Position numbers and translations under genes: made by a program | Source: an uncultured Bacteroidales bacterium | Lineage (GTDB): Bacteria > Bacteroidota > Bacteroidia > Bacteroidales > CAIWKO01 | Direction of reading: 5' to 3' | Assembly (NCBI GenBank): GCA_903913285.1 | Contig: CAIWKO010000010.1 | Coordinates: 1 to 64,000, forward strand | DNA length: 64,000 nucleotides | The notes under the pieces: model-generated | Seen by the model: only the letters and a program-made list of their open reading frames with translations | The model's database searches: none | Told to the model about the DNA's origin: nothing | Shown here: piece after piece, positions 9,305 to 16,965 of the stretch | Position numbering within the stretch: position 1 is the stretch's first letter | Layout: the number at the start of each line of letters is the position of its first letter

Positions 9305-12244
9305 ATGCCGAATAAACTAAAACATATTTTTTGTGTTCTTGCCATGTTGTTTGTTGCTACATACACTTGTGCACAGCAATACAGCTACAAGCATTACACT
9401 ATACTTGACGGATTGGTACAAAACCAGATAACTACATTATACCAAGACCGTCAGGGATATATATGGGTAGGAACTAAAGGGGGTGCCAGCCGATTTGACG
9501 GTTTGCATTTTAAAAATTATACAGCAGATGATGGGTTGCCTACCGGTTTGGTGCAAGGTTTTCTGGAATTACATAACGAACTTTATTGTTATACAGCAAA
9601 TGGAATTTCCGTTTTAAGAAACGGGCGGTTTGAATTAATATACACATTACCTAAACCCCAATTAGAAAATATCAAACTTAATTCCGATTCTACTAAAGCT
9701 TATATTGTTTTACATTATGAGATATTGCAAGCGAATAAAATCGGTATTCACAGCATTTATACTTTTCATGAGAAAACCTTAATAGGAAATTTCTGTATCG
9801 ATCCGGAAACTGAAAAACTGATATTTTCAAATTCAGAAAGTATTTTTAGTCTGGACAAAAAAAATGCACTTAAGACTATTTATAATTCATACTGTGGGAG
9901 AATAATCAATATTAATAGACATGTCTATTTTGTCTTAGAAAATGTTAATTCTAAAAATAATCTTAATGGTATTTATAAATTAATGAATGAGAAACCTACA
10001 AAAGTTTTTAATGGTTACCCAAAACCAATGTTCGGGTCAATTACTTTGAACAGAAACGGAAACATTGTTTGTTTTTTAGATAATTCCAGTTGGGCAGAAA
10101 TTGATACAAACGGAAAGGTTTTAGATCAGGATTCTTTACCCAATATTATTATTACTGAATTTATTTGCGACCGCGAAGGAAATTATTGGTTCGGAACCGA
10201 AACCGGACTTTATTGCTTACAATCATTTGCTTTCAGAAATTATGGTGAAAAATCGGGTATACCATCTTATGTGTGGAGTATTATGGAAGCTCACGACAGC
10301 GCTATGGTTTTTGCAGGTTTTGGAGGTGGACTGGGAGTGCTGAAAAAAAATAAAGTTACAATTATACCGAAAGCAAAGTACATGATGTTTAATGATGATA
10401 AATTCTATATGGATGGCATGTGCAACAGTAGGGGTGATGGATTTTTGCCAATGGAAAAAGGTCATATCCTTATTTACGATGGAAAAAAGTTTGTGAATTT
10501 AATATTAAAGTTTTCTGGAGAATACTCAGTTACATTATGCACTTATGAGGATATTGCTGAACACCTTATGTACTTTGGAGGTACCAATGGATTGTTTTTA
10601 TATAATATTGTCGACAAGTCGCAAAAAAATTATGCAACTGAAGGCCATAATGTTCTTTACGTGGAAGCAGATAAATTTAACCGAAAATGGATATGCACCA
10701 ATGCAAAAATATATTTGTTCGAGCACGATTCACTGAAAGAGATGCACCTGCCGGGCATGGAAAACAAATCGGCAGTGGTTTCGTGCAAACGCGACCCGCG
10801 TGGCAATATGTGGCTGGCATGCAAAAGCGGGCTTTATCTTTATAACTGGAAACACTATATTAAATTTTCGGGGGGACAATACTCTTTTATAAGCTTGTAT
10901 CAAAATCGATATTTAATTGCCGGAGCTATAACGGGGTTTTTATACATCGATTTGGATACTTTTTATGCCATGAAGCCTGATTGTTTCCGGTTTTTCGACC
11001 GCTACAACGGTTTCACCGGAATTGAATGCGGGCAAAACGGAACCTGCACCGACAGTAAAGGCAATGTGTGGATACCTACTTCGGAAAGCGTGGTGAAGTT
11101 TATGCCGTATCGGTTGAAAAAAAATACGCTTGCCCCTACTTTAAATGTTTATTCGTTCGAAATTTCGGGCAACGATTTGAAATGGGATAATATCTTTGAC
11201 GAATATTCCGAAACGGGCAAAACTATTAAACTCACTTACGATAAACACAATATACGAATCACGTATCAGGGTATTTCGCTTTCGTGTCCTGAAAAAGTCA
11301 ACTATAAAACCCGATTGGTGGGCTACGATAATACATGGTCGGAACCGAACAACGAAAAAACAGCCGTTTATACCAACCTGTCGCCCGGCCGTTATACGTT
11401 CGAAATTTTAGCTTGTAATGCCGACGGTGTTTGGACTGAGAAACCTTTACAGGTGAATTTTGTTATAATGCCTGCTTTCTGGCAAACCTGGTGGTTTATA
11501 TTGTTAGCAGTTTTGGTATTTACATTTGATGTAGTGGCTATCGTATACTTTATTATGAGAGCCAGGCGAAAAAAAGAACAAAAACAACGGGCTATCGAAA
11601 AGGAATTGGTGAGCATGCAAATAAAAACCATCAATGCTCAGATCGATCCGCATTTTGTGTTTAATGCCATCACAGCTATAGGAGCCGAAGTGCAGGAAAA
11701 CAATGCCGAAAGAGCCTACTCATATTTTGTGAAGGTATCGAACCTGTTGCGGAATTCGTTAAAAAACAACGAAAAAATGATCAGACCTTTGAGCGATGAA
11801 ATTGATTTCGTGAACAACTATCTTGTTTTGCAAAAATTCAGGTTTGGAGAGCGTTTTGAGTATGTGGTGAATGTTTCGGAAGATACGGATTTGAAATTCG
11901 AAATCCCGAAAATGTGTATACAAACTTTTGTTGAAAATGCAATGAAACACGGGCTTGAACATAAAAAAGCGGGAGGTTTGTTACAGGTAAACATCAACAC
12001 TCAAAACAAACTACTGATAGCTGAAATTATCGACAATGGAATTGGACGGATACAAGCAGAGAAATTTAATTTAAAATCAACAGGAGTTGGGCTAAACACA
12101 CTCAGACAGTTTTTTAAGATTTTTAATTCGTATAATTCAGAAAAAGCGGGCTTCTATATTGAAGATCTGTTTAATGAATCGGGCGAGGCTTCCGGAACGA
12201 AAGTAATTTTGAGCATACCACTTAGCTATAAATTTATTGTGTAA
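9305..12244 (+). CDS. Two-component sensor: propeller repeats, Y_Y_Y domain, TM, LytS-type histidine kinase
   Basis: LDGLVQNQITTLYQDRQGYIWVGTKGGASRFDG propeller motif; QIDPHFVFNAITAIGAEV His_kinase box; C-terminal ATPase domain. Start moved to 9305 for a signal peptide. Confidence 0.88.
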   Translation: MPNKLKHIFCVLAMLFVATYTCAQQYSYKHYTILDGLVQNQITTLYQDRQGYIWVGTKGGASRFDGLHFKNYTADDGLPTGLVQGFLELHNELYCYTANGISVLRNGRFELIYTLPKPQLENIKLNSDSTKAYIVLHYEILQANKIGIHSIYTFHEKTLIGNFCIDPETEKLIFSNSESIFSLDKKNALKTIYNSYCGRIININRHVYFVLENVNSKNNLNGIYKLMNEKPTKVFNGYPKPMFGSITLNRNGNIVCFLDNSSWAEIDTNGKVLDQDSLPNIIITEFICDREGNYWFGTETGLYCLQSFAFRNYGEKSGIPSYVWSIMEAHDSAMVFAGFGGGLGVLKKNKVTIIPKAKYMMFNDDKFYMDGMCNSRGDGFLPMEKGHILIYDGKKFVNLILKFSGEYSVTLCTYEDIAEHLMYFGGTNGLFLYNIVDKSQKNYATEGHNVLYVEADKFNRKWICTNAKIYLFEHDSLKEMHLPGMENKSAVVSCKRDPRGNMWLACKSGLYLYNWKHYIKFSGGQYSFISLYQNRYLIAGAITGFLYIDLDTFYAMKPDCFRFFDRYNGFTGIECGQNGTCTDSKGNVWIPTSESVVKFMPYRLKKNTLAPTLNVYSFEISGNDLKWDNIFDEYSETGKTIKLTYDKHNIRITYQGISLSCPEKVNYKTRLVGYDNTWSEPNNEKTAVYTNLSPGRYTFEILACNADGVWTEKPLQVNFVIMPAFWQTWWFILLAVLVFTFDVVAIVYFIMRARRKKEQKQRAIEKELVSMQIKTINAQIDPHFVFNAITAIGAEVQENNAERAYSYFVKVSNLLRNSLKNNEKMIRPLSDEIDFVNNYLVLQKFRFGERFEYVVNVSEDTDLKFEIPKMCIQTFVENAMKHGLEHKKAGGLLQVNINTQNKLLIAEIIDNGIGRIQAEKFNLKSTGVGLNTLRQFFKIFNSYNSEKAGFYIEDLFNESGEASGTKVILSIPLSYKFIV

Positions 12245-12295
12245 TTTTATGGTTCGAAGAATAGAACGCTGATGACAATATAAATAAAAAAAATA

Positions 12296-12374
12296 GAACG
12301 CTGATGACACAGATTTGTATGATTTACGCAGATAAAATCATTTTTAATCATAAAGATTCGCGTTATCTGTATTC
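12296..12374. repeat. Palindromic repeat R1 (79 bp)
   Basis: GAACGCTGATGACACAGATT...ATTCGCGTTATCTGTATTC; left arm is near-complementary to right arm. Confidence 0.85.
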
Positions 12375-12391
12375 TATAAAAAATAAAAAAA

Positions 12392-12799
12392 ATGATTACA
12401 GATAATTACAAACATTCGGAAATTACTGAAAAAGTTATTAAAGCATTTTATAAGGTGTATAATACTTTGGGATATGGATTTTTGGAAAAGGTTTATGAAA
12501 ATGCATTGTTTTTTGAACTGGTTGAAATGGGCTTTTTTGTCGAAAAACAAAAACAAATAACGGTTTATTACGAAGAAAAAGAAGTAGGCGGCTATTTTGC
12601 GGATTTGATTGTTGAAAATTGCGTGATACTTGAATTAAAAGCTGCAGAAGCCTTATGCGAAGAACATGAATTTCAATTGATCAATTATTTGAAGGCAACT
12701 GAAATTGAAGTTGGGCTATTATTGAATTTCGGAAAGAAACCTGAATTTAAACGAAAAGTATTTTCTAATAAAGAATGGAACGCTGATGACACAGATTAA
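12392..12799 (+). CDS. GxxExxY protein (PD-(D/E)XK nuclease-superfamily fold)
   Basis: GFLEKVYENAL = GxxExxY motif; D...ELK core in FADLIVENCVILELKA. Stop codon lies inside repeat R2. Confidence 0.88.
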   Translation: MITDNYKHSEITEKVIKAFYKVYNTLGYGFLEKVYENALFFELVEMGFFVEKQKQITVYYEEKEVGGYFADLIVENCVILELKAAEALCEEHEFQLINYLKATEIEVGLLLNFGKKPEFKRKVFSNKEWNADDTD

Positions 12800-12880
12800 T
12801 ATGATGAACGCAGATATAATAATGCAGAAATTTTTAATTAAAATCATTTTTGATCATAATGATCCGCGTTATCTGCGTTC
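12778..12880. repeat. Palindromic repeat R2 (~103 bp, internally expanded)
   Basis: Begins GAACGCTGATGACACAGATTAATATGAT and ends GATCCGCGTTATCTGCGTTC. Confidence 0.85.
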
Positions 12881-12891
12881 TATAAAAAAAG

Positions 12892-12933
12892 ATGATTACA
12901 GATAATTATAAACATTCGGAGATTATTAAAAAA
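12892..12933 (+). pseudogene. Truncated 5' copy of the GxxExxY gene (~42 nt) fused to repeat R3
   Basis: ATGATTACAGATAATTATAAACATTCGGAGATTATTAAAAAA vs intact 12392 ATGATTACAGATAATTACAAACATTCGGAAATTACTGAAAAA. Confidence 0.85.
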
Positions 12934-12936
12934 ATG

Positions 12937-13015
12937 GAACGCTGATGACACAGATTTGTATGATTTACGCGGATAAAATCATTTTTCATCATAAAGATCC
13001 GCGTTATCTGCGTTC
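12937..13015. repeat. Palindromic repeat R3 (79 bp)
   Basis: GAACGCTGATGACACAGATTTGTATGATTTACGCGGAT...GATCCGCGTTATCTGCGTTC. Confidence 0.87.
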
Positions 13016-13032
13016 TATAAAAAATCATTGAT

Positions 13033-13785
13033 ATGAATGAGGAGAAATATAAAGTAATTATTGTCGACGATGAAGAACCTGCACGTCGCAATTTGGCGAA
13101 TACACTTTCGAAATACAGCGATATAGAAATTGTTGCTCAGGCAGCCGATGCCGCTGAAGCCTTATCGGCTATTGTCAGCAAACGGCCCGATTTGGTGTTT
13201 TTGGATATTAAAATGCCGCAACAGGATGGCTTTGCCTTGCTTGATGAATTGATAAAACTAAAATGCAATGGCTTTCAGGTGGTTTTTTTAACTGCTTACA
13301 GCGAATTTGCCATAAAAGCCATCAAATACGATGTGTTTGATTATATCCTGAAACCTATAGCCCCCGATGAACTTGATAAAACGCTAACTAAATTCAGAAT
13401 TAAAAAACACGACGGCTCGCTTAACGATATCGACTACCTCGACAAACTCAAACATCTTTTCGAAAAAAACAATAAGATCAGGTTTAAAACCAACACAGGC
13501 TTTATATATCTGCAACTTGAACAAATTGTTTATATAAAAGCCGACAAAGGTTATTCCGACATTTACGATACCGATAATAATAAGCATACCGTATGTAAAA
13601 CCCTGCAATTGCTACTGGATGAAATAAACGAAAAATCCCTGATCAAAGTTCATAAAAGCTACGCTCTAAACGCACTTTATTTAAGCTCCTACAATAGAAT
13701 TAAAAAGATCTGCATCCTAAAATCTGGAAACAGCACGTATGAAGTGCCGGTTTCGAACCGCATGGAATGCAATTTAAGCCGATAG
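13033..13785 (+). CDS. LytTR-family response regulator (REC + LytTR)
   Basis: IIVDDEEPARRNL, LVFLDIKMPQQDG, FLTAYSEFAIKAI, FDYILKP; C-terminal LytTR domain. Confidence 0.93.
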   Translation: MNEEKYKVIIVDDEEPARRNLANTLSKYSDIEIVAQAADAAEALSAIVSKRPDLVFLDIKMPQQDGFALLDELIKLKCNGFQVVFLTAYSEFAIKAIKYDVFDYILKPIAPDELDKTLTKFRIKKHDGSLNDIDYLDKLKHLFEKNNKIRFKTNTGFIYLQLEQIVYIKADKGYSDIYDTDNNKHTVCKTLQLLLDEINEKSLIKVHKSYALNALYLSSYNRIKKICILKSGNSTYEVPVSNRMECNLSR

Positions 13786-13804
13786 AAAACTGTTGACAAA
13801 AATG

Positions 13805-13884
13805 GAACGCTGATAACGCTGATTAATATGATGAGCGCAGATAAAATCATATTTAATCATAAGCAATCCGCGTTATCTGCGTTC
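13805..13884. repeat. Palindromic repeat R4 (80 bp)
   Basis: GAACGCTGATAACGCTGATTAATATGATGAGCGCAGAT...AATCCGCGTTATCTGCGTTC. Confidence 0.85.
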
Positions 13885-13904
13885 CTTTTACTCCCCTCCT
13901 AATT

Positions 13905-13955
13905 TACGTTCGTTGCCAAAAAGCATACGTTGGTTGCCAAAATTGCTACGTTAAC
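13905..13955 (+). promoter_or_regulatory. Three putative LytTR-binding direct repeats spaced exactly 21 bp
   Basis: TACGTTCGT (13905), TACGTTGGT (13926), TACGTTAAC (13947). First two match [TA][AC][CA]GTTN[AG][TG] 9/9, third 8/9; 12-bp gaps. Confidence 0.75.
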
Positions 13956-14040
13956 AAAGTCGATTGACATTTGCTTGCGTCAAAAAAATTATTACCAGTA
14001 CTTTGTAATCGAAAATTGTAATACTAAAACCATTAAAAAA

Positions 14041-14046
14041 AGGAGG
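14041..14046 (+). promoter_or_regulatory. Consensus Shine-Dalgarno AGGAGG upstream of 14052
   Basis: AGGAGG-ACACA-ATG, 5-nt spacer. Confidence 0.8.
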
Positions 14047-14051
14047 ACACA

Positions 14052-14756
14052 ATGCCAAATTTAAACATTTCCGCATCAATTGACCCGGCTGACAAAGCCA
14101 CCCTCATTTCCAATGCATCGCATATAATGGATATACTCAAATTCATGGTAAACCTCGATCCCAAAACCCGTAAACGCCTGCGCAAGATGGCAACCAAACG
14201 TACGGGCTATGTAAAAGACGTTTATATGGCTGTACTCGCCAATTCTCCGGCTATACCCGATACCTTCGATATAGACGGATACAAAAGCGATATGACACTG
14301 TATGACGATCTTCATGAACTTTTAGGTTATTTTCTTCCTATTGTAGAAGGTATTCAGGACACGATGCTTGCTCTCGGAAACGAACTGATGAAACAAAGCG
14401 ACACCTGCTACAACTATCTGCAACGCGCCGCTAAAGACAATGCCCCACTAACCGATACGGTTGCCCGAATCGGAACTGCTTACAGAAGAAGTACACCAAA
14501 AGCAGCTACTGCCTTTACGATTGCTGCCGCCGGAGCTACCGTTATTGAACATGTTAAACCCGGCACGCGCATAGTAAACACGGGAACTTCCGTAATTAAA
14601 TTCAAACCAGGTAACGATTTAGCTTCGAAAGTTCGTATCGCATATATTACAATAGATCCCGGCAATTCGGAAGTGATACCTAAAGGATATACTTCCATAG
14701 TGGTTGAAAACGTGAGCACCACTGCCGAAGCCATTTTCACAGTTAGAATGAAATAA
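14052..14756 (+). CDS. Hypothetical protein without signal peptide; C-terminal beta-rich domain
   Basis: 234 aa intact ORF with strong SD; C-terminal ITIDPGNSEVIPKGYTSIVVENVSTTAEAIFTVRMK. Confidence 0.75.
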   Translation: MPNLNISASIDPADKATLISNASHIMDILKFMVNLDPKTRKRLRKMATKRTGYVKDVYMAVLANSPAIPDTFDIDGYKSDMTLYDDLHELLGYFLPIVEGIQDTMLALGNELMKQSDTCYNYLQRAAKDNAPLTDTVARIGTAYRRSTPKAATAFTIAAAGATVIEHVKPGTRIVNTGTSVIKFKPGNDLASKVRIAYITIDPGNSEVIPKGYTSIVVENVSTTAEAIFTVRMK

Positions 14757-14763
14757 TTCAGAT

Positions 14764-15099
14764 GAGCGCTTCTACAATTCAACGGAGTACTTTATTTGTT
14801 CGGGCGAGCACTTCGCTTGTTCAAAGGAGTACTTCGTTTGTTGAGGCGAGCACTTCGTTTGTTGAGCCGAGAACTTCACTTGTTGAGGCGAGAACTTCGT
14901 TTATTGAAGCGAGTACTTCCGTTATTGAGACGAGAACTTCGTTTGTTGAGGCGAGTACTTCGCTTGTTGAGGCGAGAACTTCATTTGTTGAGGCGAGAAC
15001 TTCGCTTGTTGAGAAGAGAACTTCGTTTGTTCAAAGGAATACTTCGTTTGTTGAGGCAAGGACTTCGTTTATTGAAACGAGTACTTCGGTAGTATAAAG
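14764..15099 (+). repeat. 16 x 21-bp degenerate tandem array (consensus GAGWACTTCGTTTGTTGAGGC); may encode a heptad-repeat ORF 14762-15097
   Basis: Sixteen consecutive 21-bp units read without indels. Confidence 0.92.
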
Positions 15100-15180
15100 T
15101 GGAGTTTCCCACTATAAAAACGAGCCTGTCCCGATCAGGTATTTTAATCGGGGGCGGAACTGAAAAGCCAAAAGAGTAGG
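15099..15180 (+). ncRNA. Leader element copy L1 (putative structured 5' UTR; core 15121-15180)
   Basis: CGAGCCTGTCCCGATCAGGTATTTTAATCGGGGGCGGAACTGAAAAGCCAAAAGAGTAGG, 21 nt before ATG 15201. Confidence 0.75.
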
Positions 15181-15200
15181 AAAAATAAACATTAAAAATT

Positions 15201-15566
15201 ATGAAAAAACTTTTACTTATTTTATGTTTTTTACTCCCAGCATTTGGGTATAGTCAATCACGAGCAGATGTGGAAGATATTCTGGATCGGTTTTGTGAAA
15301 AGTTTTTTAGCGAATGTTTTTCCGGACGATCCTACAAAAACATTAATGTATCTTCTTTTGATGTTGATAACGAAAATCAACAAATTAAGGCTTGGGGAAC
15401 CGTGTCTTGTTTAAACTATTTAAATCTAACAGTTTCTCAAAATTTTGAAGCAACTATAACAATTAGATCCACTGGGAAAGCAATTATTAATTTCAAAAAA
15501 AGAAGTTCTTCTTTAGATGGTAGTTATTATTGGGAAGACTGTGAAAAAAATTCTGAGGACGATTAA
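15201..15566 (+). CDS. Small exported hypothetical protein
   Basis: MKKLLLILCFLLPAFGYSQ signal peptide; 121 aa; Cys-containing mature region. Confidence 0.7.
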   Translation: MKKLLLILCFLLPAFGYSQSRADVEDILDRFCEKFFSECFSGRSYKNINVSSFDVDNENQQIKAWGTVSCLNYLNLTVSQNFEATITIRSTGKAIINFKKRSSSLDGSYYWEDCEKNSEDD

Positions 15567-15577
15567 TAAAAAGTATT

Positions 15578-15670
15578 ATGGGATTCTTAGATGGTTTAGG
15601 AGAAGGTTGTGGTTGCGTTTTTGGAATAATAATAGCAATTCTGATTATTCTCGCATTATTATTGAATTGA
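15578..15670 (+). CDS. 30-aa single-TM microprotein (not in ORF track)
   Basis: ATG at 15578: MGFLDGLGEGCGCVFGIIIAILIILALLLN*. Confidence 0.55.
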   Translation: MGFLDGLGEGCGCVFGIIIAILIILALLLN

Positions 15671-15721
15671 ACCACAATGGTAGTGTCAAATCTAACTAAT
15701 GTTTACATTAAGATTTGAAAA

Positions 15722-15808
15722 GTGGAGGTCAGAAATTATAATAAAACCGATCCTGTCCCGAACAGGTAAATTTATCGGGGGCGGAACTGAAAAGCCTTAA
15801 GAGTAGGG
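15722..15808 (+). ncRNA. Leader element copy L2 (core 15748-15807)
   Basis: CGATCCTGTCCCGAACAGGTAAATTTATCGGGGGCGGAACTGAAAAGCCTTAAGAGTAGG, 22 nt before ATG 15829. Confidence 0.75.
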
Positions 15809-15828
15809 AAAAATAAACATTAGAAATT

Positions 15829-16851
15829 ATGAAGAAATTTTTTACAATTTTAATTTTAGTATGCGTAATTGGAATAAATGGATTTTCACAGATACCTACA
15901 AGCGGTTTGATTGGTTATTGGCCTTTTAATGGAAATGCTAATGATGAAAGCGGGATTGGTAATAATGGAACAGTGAACGGAGCCACACTTTGTCCAGATA
16001 GATTTGGAAATTCAAATAGCGCATATAGTTTTGATGGTTCATCATCTATATTATTGCCTAATTCTTTAATGAGTAATATGCCTAATGGCTGTTTTTCAGG
16101 TTGGTTTAAATTAAACAATTTACCAACAACAGGCAATTCTTATGCAATTTTTGATAAAACTCAAACTGATGTAATTAATGATTTTCAAATAGTCATAACA
16201 GATAGTGCAAAATTAAGATTAATGATGAATGATGTTTATAATATAGGAGGAAGTACAATTAAGTCCAATTACATTTTTTCAACTAATATTTGGTATAACA
16301 TATTGATAAGTTGGACCGGTGATACTGCAAAGCTATATATCAACAACTTATTAGATAAAGTTTTAATTAATAGCAACGGATTTCTGCCGACATCTGCAAA
16401 CCTTGTTCATATTGGAGTTGTTGATAATGGAAGTGCTCATTTTAATGGGCTTATTGATGATATCCGAATTTATGATCATGCATTAAATCAAACAGAAATT
16501 ACTTCGCTTTATAATGAAGGATTATGCTATCAAACGATTACAGTAACCGATACCTTATTAATTAATGCAACAATAACGGGTTATCAGCCTGTAACATTTT
16601 TAAACACAATTAAAATTTATCCTAACCCTACAAAAGATCATATCACAATTGACTATGGCAATTATAGCGCAATGGCCAATTATACTTTAAAAATAACAAA
16701 TAGTTTGGGGCAAACCGTATTTACAAGTCCTGTTAATCTGCCCCAATCTTATATTGATTTATCCACCTGGACTGGCAATGGAATTTACTTCGTATATCTC
16801 ATGAATGCCAGCAACAATATTGTTGACATCAAGAAAATTATTATTCAATAA
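15829..16851 (+). CDS. LamG/concanavalin-like domain protein with T9SS type A C-terminal sorting domain
   Basis: GLIGYWPFNGNANDESGIGNNGTVNGATL...DDIRIYDHALNQTEI LamG signature; C-terminal KIYPNPTKDHITIDY...GIYFVYL. Confidence 0.88.
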   Translation: MKKFFTILILVCVIGINGFSQIPTSGLIGYWPFNGNANDESGIGNNGTVNGATLCPDRFGNSNSAYSFDGSSSILLPNSLMSNMPNGCFSGWFKLNNLPTTGNSYAIFDKTQTDVINDFQIVITDSAKLRLMMNDVYNIGGSTIKSNYIFSTNIWYNILISWTGDTAKLYINNLLDKVLINSNGFLPTSANLVHIGVVDNGSAHFNGLIDDIRIYDHALNQTEITSLYNEGLCYQTITVTDTLLINATITGYQPVTFLNTIKIYPNPTKDHITIDYGNYSAMANYTLKITNSLGQTVFTSPVNLPQSYIDLSTWTGNGIYFVYLMNASNNIVDIKKIIIQ

Positions 16852-16865
16852 AAATAAATTTATTT

Positions 16866-16949
16866 GTGGAGTTCAGAAACCACTAAAAAACGAGCCTGTC
16901 CCGATCAGGCAAATTATCGGGGGCGGAACTGAAAAGCCTTAAGAGTAGG
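16866..16949 (+). ncRNA. Leader element copy L3 (core 16891-16949)
   Basis: CGAGCCTGTCCCGATCAGGCAAATTATCGGGGGCGGAACTGAAAAGCCTTAAGAGTAGG, 17 nt before ATG 16966. Confidence 0.75.
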
Positions 16950-16965
16950 ATTTTAATAAAAAATC

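Noticed and set aside
12374-12556. Minus-strand ORF over the GxxExxY gene
   Set aside because: Antisense AT-rich shadow ORF of a recognisable protein.
14764-15112. CRISPR array interpretation of the tandem repeats (also 39588-39915 and 44903-45112)
   Set aside because: No unique spacers; units are contiguous degenerate repeats and no cas genes are present.
15099-16949. Integron attC sites as an explanation for the three leader repeats
   Set aside because: No RYYYAAC/GTTRRRY core pair, same-strand fixed distance to ATG rather than to the preceding stop, and no integrase.
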